From the IMG/VR virus record IMGVR_UViG_3300036862_000046, positions 1 through 58,991 of that record: 58,991 nucleotides of DNA. One strand, 5' to 3'. Source of the stretch: a virus. A model generated the notes under the pieces. That model was given only the letters and a program-made list of their open reading frames with translations. It was not told the origin of the DNA and did not search any database. Positions 37,599-45,931 of the stretch are shown here, piece by piece (the stretch's first letter is position 1; the number at the start of each line of letters is the position of its first letter). Both the position numbers and the translations under genes were made by a program.

Positions 37599-38408
37599 AT
37601 GGCCCTGAAGAAGACGGTCGCGGACATCGAGTCGGTTCCCGAGGCGTTTCGCTCGGAGTACGAGCAGGTCGGTGACGTGTACAAGCTGAAGCTGGACGAC
37701 GCGGACGACTCGTCCGGTCTCAAGAGCGCGCTCGACAAGGAGCGCAAGGCCCGCGCCGACGCGGAGCGCAAGCACAAGGATCTGGTGAAGCAGTTCGAGG
37801 GCATCGACCCCGAGAAGGCTCGGACCGCCGCGGCTCAGCTCCAGGAGCTGAACGACAAGAAGCTGCTGGCAGACGGCGATATCGAGGCGCTGCTCCGGAG
37901 TCGTACCGAGCGTATGGCCGCGGACCACGCCGCGCAGGTCCAGGCCGCGCAGGCCCGGATCCAGGATCTGGAGACCCGGCACAACGCGTCGGAGACCCGC
38001 CTCGGCGAGGTCCTCATCGACGGGACGATCAAGGACGTGGCCGGCAAGGCCGGCGTTCGCAAGACCCTGTCCCAGGCCCTGGTGCGCATCGCACGCGCGG
38101 GCGACGTGGACGGGATTCGCTGGGACATCCGGGACGGTCAGCCCACGCCCCTCGTGGGCGAGAGCGTCAAGTACGGGAAAGATCCGACCAAGCCGATGTC
38201 CGTCGAGGAGTACGTCGACGTGGTTAGGCAGAAGATGCCGGATCTGTTCGAGCCGTCCACAGGGACGGGAACCGTGCCGGGCGCCAGCGGCGCTCAGAGC
38301 CGCAGTTCCTTCGTCCTCACCCGCGAGCAGGCGCGAGACCAGAAGGTCTACGTGGCCACCCGCGAGGCCGCAGCGAAGGCCGGGCAGTCCGTTCAGATCA
38401 CGGACTAA
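37599..38408 (+). CDS. Capsid scaffolding protein
   Basis: 269 aa from the ATG at 37599 (an in-frame GTG lies at 37578). A long coiled coil at residues 40-145 (LDKERKARADAERKHKDLVK, QVQAAQARIQDLETRHNASE), then a more compact C-terminal domain, and a position directly before the coat gene are the hallmarks of phage scaffolds. It would guide coat assembly and leave before maturation. Confidence 0.75.
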   Translation: MALKKTVADIESVPEAFRSEYEQVGDVYKLKLDDADDSSGLKSALDKERKARADAERKHKDLVKQFEGIDPEKARTAAAQLQELNDKKLLADGDIEALLRSRTERMAADHAAQVQAAQARIQDLETRHNASETRLGEVLIDGTIKDVAGKAGVRKTLSQALVRIARAGDVDGIRWDIRDGQPTPLVGESVKYGKDPTKPMSVEEYVDVVRQKMPDLFEPSTGTGTVPGASGAQSRSSFVLTREQARDQKVYVATREAAAKAGQSVQITD

Positions 38409-38416
38409 CGTTTCCG

Positions 38417-38450
38417 CCGTACCTCGACGTACGGTCTCCGCGTGACGCGG
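38417..38450. terminator. Two adjacent hairpins after the scaffold gene
   Basis: CCGTAC-N6-GTACGG (38417-38434), then CCGCG-TGA-CGCGG (38438-38450 inner part). No T run. Likely a partial terminator or an RNA-processing site that sets the scaffold-to-coat ratio. Confidence 0.4.
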
Positions 38451-38520
38451 GGACATACAGGCCGCGATGGCTCGCCCGAGGAAGACAAGTAACTCAGGTC
38501 TTTACTCGGGCGCCTCCTAT

Positions 38521-38538
38521 TTAAGGGGCCGCCCTTAA
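38521..38538. other. TTAAGGG hairpin just upstream of the coat gene
   Basis: TTAAGGG, loop GCCG, CCCTTAA: a perfect 7-bp stem ending 17 bp before the coat start. May stabilise the 5' end of the coat mRNA or act as a processing site. Confidence 0.45.
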
Positions 38539-38555
38539 CTAGGAGTCAGCTAACC

Positions 38556-39719
38556 GTGTCCAACACCCTCTCCGCGTACAACCCCATCTTCTACGCGACC
38601 GAAGCTCTGATCGCGCTGGAGAAGGCGCTCGGCATGGCGGGTCGTGTCTACCGCCGCCTCGACGCCGACAAGGGTCGCCAGCCCGGCGACACCATCACCA
38701 TCCGTCGGCCCGCGGTCTTCACCGCCGTCGACGCCCCGACGTCCGCCGCGAACCTCGTGGCCGACTCGGTCAACGTGACCCTCAACAAGTGGAAGGAAGT
38801 CAAGTTCGGACTGACGGACGCCGAGCTGACCTACGCCGGGGACCGCATCGTCTCCGAGCACATCCGACCCGCGGCCTACGCCTTGGCCGATGCGATCGAC
38901 CAGAGCCTCTGCGCTCTCTACAAGGACGTGCCCTGGTACAGCACCTGGACCTCGACGGCGACGGTGGCCGACGTCCTGACGGCCCGTCAGCGTCTGTTCG
39001 ATAACCACGTCCCGATGAACGACCTCCACTTCATGATCGACGGCAAGCGCGAGGCTGAACTGCTCGCTCTCTCCGCTTTCTCGCAGTGGCAGGGTGACGG
39101 CGCCGCGGGCGTCAGCACTCAGATGACCGGCTCACTCGGCGTGAAGTACGGCCTGGAGATCTTCGCGAACCAGAACGTGGCTCGTGCGGACTCCGCGACG
39201 ATCGCGGACCTTGCCGGCGCCATCAACCAGGGCACGACCCCGACCGGCTACGCGGCCGGCAGCACCTCCATCGCGATTGACGGCGTCACGTCCGGCGCTG
39301 CATTCGAAGCTGGGGACATCGTCGTCATCACCGGTCACACTCAGCAGTACGTGTTGACGGCAGACGTGACCTTCACGACCGGCGCCGGCACCTTGACGAT
39401 CTTCCCCGGCCTGGAAGCGTTCACGGAAGACAACACCGTGGTGACCGTCGTCCTGTCCGGCGGATCGGGCGCGACGAAGTCGCAGTCCTTGGCCTTCAAC
39501 CGGAACGCCTTCGCGCTCGCGATGGCTCCTCTCTCCGAGATGGGTAACGGCCGCGGCGCCGAGATCTTCACTGCTACGGACCCCGTCACGGGTCTCGCGG
39601 TCCGCGCTCGTCTGTTCTACGACGGTACGAACTCGAAGCTGTTCGTCAGCCTCGACGCTCTCTGGGGTGTCAAGACCCTGAACCCGAACCTGGCTACCCG
39701 CGTGTTCGGCACTCCGTAA
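38556..39719 (+). CDS. Major capsid protein (P22 coat-like)
   Basis: 387 aa, GTG start after AGGAG. MSNTLSAYNPIFYATEALIA, RRLDADKGRQPGDTITIRRP, HIRPAAYALADAIDQSLCAL and a central inserted beta domain (GDIVVITGHTQQYVLTADVT) match P22-type HK97-fold coat proteins, which carry an extra I-domain. The conserved C-terminus VRARLFYDGTNSKLFVSLDA then WGVKTLNPNLATRV supports the call. Followed by a strong hairpin. Confidence 0.85.
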   Translation: MSNTLSAYNPIFYATEALIALEKALGMAGRVYRRLDADKGRQPGDTITIRRPAVFTAVDAPTSAANLVADSVNVTLNKWKEVKFGLTDAELTYAGDRIVSEHIRPAAYALADAIDQSLCALYKDVPWYSTWTSTATVADVLTARQRLFDNHVPMNDLHFMIDGKREAELLALSAFSQWQGDGAAGVSTQMTGSLGVKYGLEIFANQNVARADSATIADLAGAINQGTTPTGYAAGSTSIAIDGVTSGAAFEAGDIVVITGHTQQYVLTADVTFTTGAGTLTIFPGLEAFTEDNTVVTVVLSGGSGATKSQSLAFNRNAFALAMAPLSEMGNGRGAEIFTATDPVTGLAVRARLFYDGTNSKLFVSLDALWGVKTLNPNLATRVFGTP

Positions 39720-39725
39720 CCCTCC

Positions 39726-39755
39726 GACGGGGGCTGTCCTTACGAGGCCCCCGTC
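39726..39755 (+). terminator. GC-rich hairpin after the coat gene
   Basis: GACGGGGGC, 12-nt loop, GCCCCCGTC, directly after the coat stop codon. No long T run. Its place after the most highly expressed gene suggests partial termination or mRNA 3'-end protection. Confidence 0.6.
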
Positions 39756-39769
39756 ACCCCTCCTTAACT

Positions 39770-40576
39770 ATGGCCATCAACCCAGCGATGTACGTCCAGC
39801 ACGGCAACCGAAAGCCGTACTACATCAAGATTCACTGCTCGCAGGGCGGGTTTCTTCTTCTGGACCGCAAGGACTTCCGCGCCGGTGTTCATACGCTGTA
39901 CGACGAGACGAAGGAACCTACGTACCCTCAGGTGCCGCGCCTGTGGCCCGGCGAGACGTTCGTGATACTCGGGGACGGCCCGAGCCTGACCGCGGAGGAC
40001 GTGGAACTCGTCCGAGGCCAGGCCCGCGTCATCGCCGTGAACTACTCGATACGCAAGGCGCCGTGGGCGGACGCTTACTGCTCCTGGCATACGTTCGAGT
40101 CCAACGTGACTGTGGGTTTCGACCTCGGGACCTGGCAGGGCCGGGTCTTCACGGTTCAGCGCAAGTCGAAGGGGACTCCGGAGAACCAGTTCGGCGTGCC
40201 GCAGAAGGACACTAAGCTGCCGGACAACTGGATGCTGCTCCGGGCGCTGGGTCGTGACGGCCTGTCCCTCGACCGGACGGGTATCCATCACGGGTTCAGC
40301 TCGGGTCACACCGCGATCAACCTCGCGGTACACCTCGGGGCCAAGCGCATCGTACTCCTCGGATTCGACTGCTGCGACGCGCCGGACGGGACGTTCAACT
40401 GGGCGAAGCGCAAGGACGACCCTTCGAAGCCGACGTACCGATATGACCTCTGGAAACAGAGCTTCCAGACTCTCGTCGAACCGCTCGAGCGCCTCGGCGT
40501 CGAGATCGTGAACGCGACTCGCTGGACCGCGCTGGAGTGTTTCCCGCGCGCCGTCCTGGAACAGGTGACCTGGTAA
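39770..40576 (+). CDS. DUF115-like glycosyltransferase-fold protein (copy 1)
   Basis: 268 aa. LWPGETFVILGDGPSLTAED, VIAVNYSIRKAPWAD, and GHTAINLAVHLGAKRIVLLG FDCCDAPDG in sequence form a Rossmann-like nucleotide-binding fold of the DUF115/MptE or sialyltransferase-like group, often found near phage structural genes. A paralogue lies at 41125. I infer sugar transfer to a virion protein, or a structural role; the substrate is not evident. Confidence 0.55.
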   Translation: MAINPAMYVQHGNRKPYYIKIHCSQGGFLLLDRKDFRAGVHTLYDETKEPTYPQVPRLWPGETFVILGDGPSLTAEDVELVRGQARVIAVNYSIRKAPWADAYCSWHTFESNVTVGFDLGTWQGRVFTVQRKSKGTPENQFGVPQKDTKLPDNWMLLRALGRDGLSLDRTGIHHGFSSGHTAINLAVHLGAKRIVLLGFDCCDAPDGTFNWAKRKDDPSKPTYRYDLWKQSFQTLVEPLERLGVEIVNATRWTALECFPRAVLEQVTW

Positions 40577-41128
40577 ATGCCGACCCTGATCGAGACTCCC
40601 GGCGGCGCGACGTCGAACACGTACTCCACGCTCGCGGAGGCGGACGCGTACTTCGAGTCCCGACTCCATACGGATACGTGGGACGCTGCAGTCGACGCAG
40701 ACAAGGAGCGCGGGCTATTGATGGCGGCGCGGCTCCTCGACGCCAACTGGATCTGGAACGGCCGGCGCACGAACGATACGCAACGGATGGAGTGGCCGCG
40801 GACCGGAGTCCTCAAGGAAGCCGGCACGGGTAGCTGGGACTGGAACTTCGGATTCTTCCGTTTCCTCGACGAGAACGAGATCCCGCGTCAGCTCAAAGAG
40901 GCGCAGGCGGAGTTCGCGGCGCTCCTCCTGGCGTCAGACACGACTGCAAACATAGACCAGTCGGTCCAAGGCATCACCTCGCTGCGTGCCGGGTCGGTCA
41001 GCCTGAGCTTCAAGGAGTCTATCCAGACGAGCAACCCCGTGCCGGACAGCGTCTTCTACCTCATCCCTTACTTCTGGGGCGAGCTGCGCTACAACGGTAC
41101 GGGCGTACGTACCCTGGAGCGCGCGTGA
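40577..41128 (+). CDS. Head-tail connector (DnaT-like / gp6-type adaptor)
   Basis: 183 aa. NTYSTLAEADAYFESRLHTD, RGLLMAARLLDANWIWNGRR, EIPRQLKEAQAEFAALLLAS are the pattern of the phage head-completion proteins annotated as DnaT-like domain. It would bind below the portal. Start immediately follows the previous stop. Confidence 0.7.
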   Translation: MPTLIETPGGATSNTYSTLAEADAYFESRLHTDTWDAAVDADKERGLLMAARLLDANWIWNGRRTNDTQRMEWPRTGVLKEAGTGSWDWNFGFFRFLDENEIPRQLKEAQAEFAALLLASDTTANIDQSVQGITSLRAGSVSLSFKESIQTSNPVPDSVFYLIPYFWGELRYNGTGVRTLERA

Positions 41129-41745
41129 CGGTCAAGGAGATGGCTCCGCGCCTGTGGCCAGGGGCGACCTTCGTCATCGCGGCGACAGGCCCGAGCTTCC
41201 GGGTCGAGGACGCGGACCGCGCGTGCCGCAGCGAGGTTCGTCCGAGGTTCATCGCGATCAACGAGGCCGCGCTCGCGCTGCCGGCCGCGGACGTCGCGTA
41301 TGCCTACCACGTGGAGTTCTGGGACAAACACGACGGGCTTCCGGACTTCGCAGGCATCAAGTTCTCCGCTGACCCGAAGGTGGCCAAGCGGTACCCGGAC
41401 GTCCGGGTGCTGGAGTTCACGGGGGAGAGCGGATTCGAGCCGGAGCCGAGCGGCCTGCGTCACGGCCGCAACTCCGGACACGCAGCGATCAACCTCGCGG
41501 TTCACCTCGGAGCCAAGCGCATCGTCCTCCTCGGCTACGACATGAAGAAGGACGGCGAGCGGATCCATTACTACCCCGACGCGCCGAAGGCCAAGCGCGA
41601 CCAGCACATCTTCGACCAGTGGCTCAGGCACCTCGCGTCTCTCGAGCAGCCCCTCGCCCAGCGGGGCATCCAGGTGATCAACTGCTCGCGGGAGACCGCG
41701 CTCACGACTTTCCCTCGTCAGACTATCGAGGAGGTGTTCCCTTGA
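41125..41745 (+). CDS. DUF115-like glycosyltransferase-fold protein (copy 2)
   Basis: 206 aa, GTG start. LWPGATFVIAATGPSFRVED, FIAINEAALALPAADVAYAY and GHAAINLAVHLGAKRIVLLG are shared with the protein at 39770, so the two are paralogues flanking the connector gene. Lacks the first 50 residues of copy 1. Same tentative function. Confidence 0.55.
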   Translation: MTVKEMAPRLWPGATFVIAATGPSFRVEDADRACRSEVRPRFIAINEAALALPAADVAYAYHVEFWDKHDGLPDFAGIKFSADPKVAKRYPDVRVLEFTGESGFEPEPSGLRHGRNSGHAAINLAVHLGAKRIVLLGYDMKKDGERIHYYPDAPKAKRDQHIFDQWLRHLASLEQPLAQRGIQVINCSRETALTTFPRQTIEEVFP

Positions 41746-42095
41746 GCCTCGCGGACGTGATCCGGAAGGGAGTAGCGGTCATCGACGCCGTTACCACACC
41801 GCTTCAGCTCACGGTCGCGCACCGCGTGCGGACCGGAGACGGGTCTCAGGGCCCTTCGTACAGTACCGCCGTGAACCGCAAGGCCATCGTCGACTACGCA
41901 CCGAAGCTCGTCCGGATGAAGGACGGGCAGGAGATCGCGCCTAAGGCATCGGTCATCTTCCCGCGCAGCGTGGTTATCGCGCCGGGCGACGAGATCACGC
42001 TCCCGAACGGGACGATCGGTGAGGTGCTCGACGTTCCCGGCGTAGCGGACCCCGCGACTACGCGTCCGTACGCGTCGGAGGTGTTCGTTGGCTGA
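41742..42095 (+). CDS. Head-closure (stopper) protein
   Basis: 117 aa; the TTG at 41742 overlaps the previous stop. Beta-rich: PLQLTVAHRVRTGDGSQGPS, VNRKAIVDYAPKLVRMKDG, ASVIFPRSVVIAPGDEITL. Size, beta content and order (connector, closure, tail completion, tail terminator) fit a head-closure protein. Confidence 0.6.
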   Translation: MSLADVIRKGVAVIDAVTTPLQLTVAHRVRTGDGSQGPSYSTAVNRKAIVDYAPKLVRMKDGQEIAPKASVIFPRSVVIAPGDEITLPNGTIGEVLDVPGVADPATTRPYASEVFVG

Positions 42096-42462
42096 TTTTT
42101 CCTTCACCGACACGGGCATCGCCGCGAAGCTCCTGGCCGCGAGTATCAATACGCCCAAGGAGTGCGCCCGCGCCGTCTACGCCGAGGCGTTGGTCGAGGC
42201 CAAGGAGTCTATGCGAAGGACACCGGTGCTCACGGGCGCCGCCCGAGCATCCCACGAGGTCGTGCTGAACGCCGAGGAGCAGTCGGCGTCTATCGTGGTA
42301 GGCGGACCCGGGCTGGAGTACGTGATCCCACTCCACGAGAACCTGGAGGCGGATCACCCTAACGGACAGGCGAAGTTCCTGGAGTCGACGATCAACGAGT
42401 CGAAGCCGTTCATGGCCGCACGTCTCGCGGCTCGCCTCGACCTCACGAAGGTAGTCAGCTGA
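42088..42462 (+). CDS. HK97 gp10-like neck / tail completion protein
   Basis: 124 aa, TTG start. YAEALVEAKESMRRTPVLTG, then HEVVLNAEEQSASIVVGGPG and YVIPLHENLEADHPNGQAKF match the HK97 gp10/Minor_capsid group (RTPVxTGxLRxS and the YAxxxHE motif). Joins head and tail. Confidence 0.75.
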   Translation: MADFSFTDTGIAAKLLAASINTPKECARAVYAEALVEAKESMRRTPVLTGAARASHEVVLNAEEQSASIVVGGPGLEYVIPLHENLEADHPNGQAKFLESTINESKPFMAARLAARLDLTKVVS

Positions 42463-42860
42463 TGCTGCTCACGGAACTCCAGACGCGGATCGCTACGGCG
42501 CTGAGCTTCACGCCCGAGGTCCAGGTGTTCCGGCGCTTCATGCCCGAGAGCCCTGACGTCTGCGTGACGATCTACGCGAGCGGCGGTTCCGCAGGTACCA
42601 GAGCTTTCGGGGACGACGTACTCCAGTACGAGAACCCTTCGGTCCAGGTCGTGGCGCGCGGCGCGAAGTACGACGGCGACGGGCCTGAGGCGATGGTACA
42701 GGCGATCATCGAGGACTTCATCTCCGTGGGTGACGAGGACCTGTCGAGTACTCGGTATCTCCTGGTCGATCACATCAACGGACCGTTCACCCTGCGTCGG
42801 GACGACCTGAACAGGGTCTACATCGCCGCGAACTTCCGCGTCATGAAGGAGCCGTCGTGA
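42462..42860 (+). CDS. Tail terminator protein
   Basis: 132 aa; start overlaps the upstream stop (TGATG). LQTRIATALSFTPEVQVFRR, SVQVVARGAKYDGDGPEAMV, YLLVDHINGPFTLRRDDLNR fit the minor capsid/tail terminator family (SPP1 gp17-like), which caps the tail tube. Confidence 0.7.
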   Translation: MLLTELQTRIATALSFTPEVQVFRRFMPESPDVCVTIYASGGSAGTRAFGDDVLQYENPSVQVVARGAKYDGDGPEAMVQAIIEDFISVGDEDLSSTRYLLVDHINGPFTLRRDDLNRVYIAANFRVMKEPS

Positions 42861-43042
42861 GCGCGCTGCTCGGAGCGGACGGACGTCCTCTGCGCCGGAT
42901 CGAGACGGCGAAGAACTCGACGCGCTGCGAGGGTTGTGGCGGAACGAACATCACCAACGAGGCCGGCTTCGGCGGGCACGTTACCAGGGTTTGTCTCACG
43001 TGCGGCGCGGACCAAGTTCGCTGCTGCGAGGTATCAGAGTAA
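42857..43042 (+). CDS. Small zinc-finger protein (61 aa)
   Basis: GTG start. RCEGCGGTNITNEAG and VCLTCGADQVRCC give two CxxC knuckles. A zinc-ribbon peptide within the tail operon; similar peptides recur throughout this genome. Unknown role. Confidence 0.6.
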   Translation: MSALLGADGRPLRRIETAKNSTRCEGCGGTNITNEAGFGGHVTRVCLTCGADQVRCCEVSE

Positions 43043-44019
43043 TGGCGCAACACAAGCCGGGACACGCGTTCCTCGTCGTGGGAGGCCGCGACCTCAGCTC
43101 CGACACGTTCTCCCTGGAGGAGACGGTCGAGTACGCGCAGACGGACCTGATGGGACTTCACGAGACGTGGGAGGCCCGCGCTCCGGTCGGCGTCGCTAAG
43201 ACCACGCTCGCGGCCGGCGGCGGGTACTACGACTCGGCCACAGACCGGATCGTCGACGCGCTCCAGGAACAGGGTGAGACGCAGCAGCTCGTCAGCTTCG
43301 GGTTCGCGGACGACGTGGTAGGTGCCGGAGTGACGATGCTCGACGGCGCACTCGCGGTGAAGTGGAAGCGGATGGCGTCGCGCGAGGACCTGACCAAGGC
43401 CAACGGCGAGTACGTGGTCTCGGGCACGAACTACCGTGGGCGGATCCTTCACGGGCTAACCGCGGAGACCGCGGCAGGTAACACGGAAGCCACGCCGATC
43501 GACACCTACGCTGACGTCCTGCTCCCGAGCGTTCAGATACTCACGTCCGACGGCGGGTCACCCGTCACCGTGACGACCGCTGTACCGCACGGCCTGATCA
43601 CCGGCGACGTCGTGGTGATCTCCGGTCACGAGGACGGAACTACGCCTCCGACGAGCCCGCTCAACGCGGAGTTCACGGTGACGGTCACCAGTACGACGAC
43701 GTTCACGGTCTCGGTCGTGGCGACGCCCGGCACGGGCGGAGTGCTCAAGAAGGTCACGTCCTCCGGCGCGATCGTGGACATGCACGTCCCGGCCATCTCG
43801 CTCGGCGGCTACACGAACCTCGCCGTGCTCGTCAGGACGAAGGCGACGGGCGGAGCGTACTCGACGGTAGGGACGTTCGCCACGGTGACCACGGTCGGGG
43901 CACAGCGCATCACGATCTCCTCGGCGACGCAGGTCAAGCGATACGTCGCGATCTCCTGGACGCTGACGGGCTCGGGATCGGGTCCCAGCTTCGTGCCCTA
44001 TGTCGCTATCTCCAAGTGA
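43042..44019 (+). CDS. Tail tube-like protein with Ig-like C-terminal part
   Basis: 325 aa; the ATG at 43042 overlaps the upstream stop. Residues 1-150 (LSSDTFSLEETVEYAQTDLM, HETWEARAPVGVAKTTLAAG) are related to the tail tube protein at 44195. Residues 155-325 are beta-rich repeats (VTVTTAVPHGLITGDVVVIS, TVTSTTTFTVSVVATPG) like the Ig-like decoration of tail tubes. Probably one of two tube subunits. Confidence 0.6.
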   Translation: MAQHKPGHAFLVVGGRDLSSDTFSLEETVEYAQTDLMGLHETWEARAPVGVAKTTLAAGGGYYDSATDRIVDALQEQGETQQLVSFGFADDVVGAGVTMLDGALAVKWKRMASREDLTKANGEYVVSGTNYRGRILHGLTAETAAGNTEATPIDTYADVLLPSVQILTSDGGSPVTVTTAVPHGLITGDVVVISGHEDGTTPPTSPLNAEFTVTVTSTTTFTVSVVATPGTGGVLKKVTSSGAIVDMHVPAISLGGYTNLAVLVRTKATGGAYSTVGTFATVTTVGAQRITISSATQVKRYVAISWTLTGSGSGPSFVPYVAISK

Positions 44020-44194
44020 CCGGACGGAAGCGGCACGTAGTCGTATCCGGGAAGTGGAGCGGTTCGCGTACAGGATCGTGAGTGAGTCCGAGGACAACGC
44101 GACGGAAGCGGCGCGTACGATACTTCGCCTAGCCATCGGGCTCAGGCGCAAACTAGACCAGTGGCAAGACGTCGCCACGCAAGAGGAGAAGTAG
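44000..44194 (+). CDS. Small helical protein (64 aa)
   Basis: ATG 20 nt inside the previous gene, no clear ribosome site; a GTG at 44054 is an alternative. Helical and charged (EVERFAYRIVSESEDNATEA). Reads up to the tail tube start. Likely real but start uncertain. Confidence 0.45.
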   Translation: MSLSPSDRTEAARSRIREVERFAYRIVSESEDNATEAARTILRLAIGLRRKLDQWQDVATQEEK

Positions 44195-44623
44195 ATGGCC
44201 AAGAGCAAGCCGAGCGATATCGTCATCGAGTACAGCGACGGGCAGACCACGCCTTCGCTCGTCGACATCACGTCCTTCATCATGACGATCAACGACGTGG
44301 AAGTCGAGACCCTCCAGGAGCAGTCGAACTCGCTCGGCACGAGCTGGGAGGAGCACCTCCCGATCGGCGTCGGCAAGGTCGGCCCGATCGAGCTGGGCGG
44401 GTTCTTCGACGACGTGAACGACGGACCAGACGAGTTGTTCTCGCGTCCCAGCGGACCCGAGGACCCGGACACGGACAGCCGTGAGCTGAAGATCACCTGG
44501 CGCGGGACCAAGACCACGAGCGTTCAGACGTATCTTCAGAGCTACACGCGCAGCGCGGACCGCGCGGGGCTCACAAAGTTTAAGGTGAAGCTCACCCCGA
44601 CGGGCGCCGTTACCGAGGCCTGA
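44195..44623 (+). CDS. Major tail tube protein
   Basis: 142 aa; ATG directly after the previous stop with GAGGAG upstream. SDIVIEYSDGQTTPSLVDIT, LGTSWEEHLPIGVGKVGPIE and TDSRELKITWRGTKTTSVQT fit the siphovirus tube fold (long beta hairpin and beta sandwich). Shares a segment with the protein at 43042. Located before the chaperone and tape-measure genes as expected. Confidence 0.7.
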   Translation: MAKSKPSDIVIEYSDGQTTPSLVDITSFIMTINDVEVETLQEQSNSLGTSWEEHLPIGVGKVGPIELGGFFDDVNDGPDELFSRPSGPEDPDTDSRELKITWRGTKTTSVQTYLQSYTRSADRAGLTKFKVKLTPTGAVTEA

Positions 44624-45111
44624 TGATCTACGCGCTCGTGCATCCGGATACGCTTGAGATACGCTACGTCGGAAAAACCGGCGTGGGTGTTTCCGAGCGT
44701 TTTCGGGAGCACCGTAAGAACGCTCGTCGGGGAGCGCAGAATCCTGTCTACCGTTGGTGGCGTAAGTGTGAGTCGGAGCCGGTTGCGATTAGCTTGGGCG
44801 CCGGTGATTCGGTGGAAGAGATTCAATGGATAGCAGATCTCCGCCAACAGGGAGCGCGTCTTCTTAACTGTACGGACGGCGGCGACGGCTGTAGGGTCAC
44901 TCCCGAAACAAAAGCAAAACAAAGTGACTCAGCTCGTACATCCTGGAAGGTCGTTAGGGCGAACAAACGACACGGCACGAAACACTCCCCTGAAGCGCGT
45001 TTGAAAATGTCAATCGCGACAAAGGGCAAGCCGCGGAGCATCGGGGCGTGTCTGTACTCCGGAGCATCGCGCAAAGACATCAGAAAAAATGCGCGTCGCG
45101 CGTGCCAGTAA
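44623..45111 (+). CDS. GIY-YIG homing endonuclease (copy C, shorter form)
   Basis: 162 aa; TGATG overlap with the tube gene. MIYALVHPDTLEIRYVGKTG, RFREHRKNARRGAQNPVYRW, LNCTDGGDG: GIY-YIG core, then one NUMOD3-like segment (HSPEARLKMSIATKGK). More distant from copies A and B. A+T-rich. Inserted between tail tube and tail chaperones. Confidence 0.85.
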   Translation: MIYALVHPDTLEIRYVGKTGVGVSERFREHRKNARRGAQNPVYRWWRKCESEPVAISLGAGDSVEEIQWIADLRQQGARLLNCTDGGDGCRVTPETKAKQSDSARTSWKVVRANKRHGTKHSPEARLKMSIATKGKPRSIGACLYSGASRKDIRKNARRACQ

Positions 45112-45209
45112 ATTCTGGGCATCTAGAGGACCGAACAAACGGATTAGTTAACTCGCGGCGGGCGCCTCGCGCTCTGCGCCTTCGCGCCGCCGCCTAGTGG
45201 GAGAAACGA

Positions 45210-45602
45210 ATGAGTATCTTCGCGTCGGAAGTTCGACAGGACGTCGTCATCGACGACATCACGGTCACGATTCGTCAGCTCGCGGGCAAGAGCCTGCGCA
45301 AGGCGTCTGAGGCCAAGCAGATCGCGCTCGGTGCCACGGTCCGGAGCTTCGGCCCGGACCTGATGGCCTCGATCCGGGAGAAGCAGGCGGACCAGAGTCC
45401 CGAGGCCAAGGCCGAGGCGCGGTACGCCGGGTACGACTACGAAGTCGTCCTGACAGCCGGCATCGTGCGGTGGAATGACCCGCGCCCGCTCATCGAGGGT
45501 ATCGCGGACCTTCCGCAGCGTCACGAGGAGACCCTGTTCAAGGCGATCCTCGACCTCTCCCTGCCCGCGATCGACGCGCAGGACGTCGAAAAAAACGCCT
45601 AA
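45210..45602 (+). CDS. Tail assembly chaperone (G-like)
   Basis: 130 aa. EVRQDVVIDDITVTIRQLAG then LRKASEAKQIALGA are typical of tail chaperones that coat the tape measure. The gene ends DVEKNA with a slippery A AAA AAC just before its stop. The preceding 98 bp (45112-45209) hold no gene; they contain a GC-rich imperfect hairpin and GGGAG ahead of this ATG. Confidence 0.75.
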   Translation: MSIFASEVRQDVVIDDITVTIRQLAGKSLRKASEAKQIALGATVRSFGPDLMASIREKQADQSPEAKAEARYAGYDYEVVLTAGIVRWNDPRPLIEGIADLPQRHEETLFKAILDLSLPAIDAQDVEKNA

Positions 45603-45931
45603 GGGCGCTCCATCAACTTCTCGATGATGAGGTGCCCGATGACTACGACGTGTACAGGCTCTGGGCGATCACGGTCGCCGCGGAGCACTGGCACGTCCTG
45701 CCTTCCGTCGCAGCCAGGGATCTCGACGACGACCCGCAGCAACTTGCCCTGGTCTGCCGGACGCTGAGTATATACGCGCAAGCTAAGGCCGCGTTCGACA
45801 CCGCGACGGACGACTCGCAGTTGGAGGCGTGGAAGTCCTCGGAGCTGATGACTCAGGTCCAGGCTAACGCGTTCGCGTTCCACAAGGAACGCACGGCACG
45901 ACGGAAGAAGGAGAGGGCGACGCGTGGCTGA
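45210..45931 (+). CDS. Frameshifted tail assembly chaperone (GT-like fusion)
   Basis: Product of the -1 slip at 45590-45596: the first 129 residues of the chaperone followed by the frame ending at 45931 (VYRLWAITVAAEHWHVLPSV, QLALVCRTLSIYAQAKAAFD, KERTARRKKERATRG), about 239 aa. The T-like domain binds tail tube subunits in lambda. The T region has a possible GTG at 45632 but is most likely made only as the fusion. Confidence 0.85.
45590..45596 (+). promoter_or_regulatory. Programmed -1 ribosomal frameshift site A AAA AAC
   Basis: The heptamer A AAA AAC lies in the correct phase (gaA AAA AAC gcc taa) six bases before the chaperone stop. A -1 shift joins the frame RLRALHQLLDDEVPDDYD without a stop to the downstream chaperone. 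This is the classic lambda G/GT arrangement. Confidence 0.9.

Noticed and set aside
38467-38538. A 23-codon ORF upstream of the coat gene (MARPRKTSNSGLYSGASYLR...)
   Set aside because: No convincing ribosome site, and its end overlaps the TTAAGGG hairpin; more likely untranslated leader.
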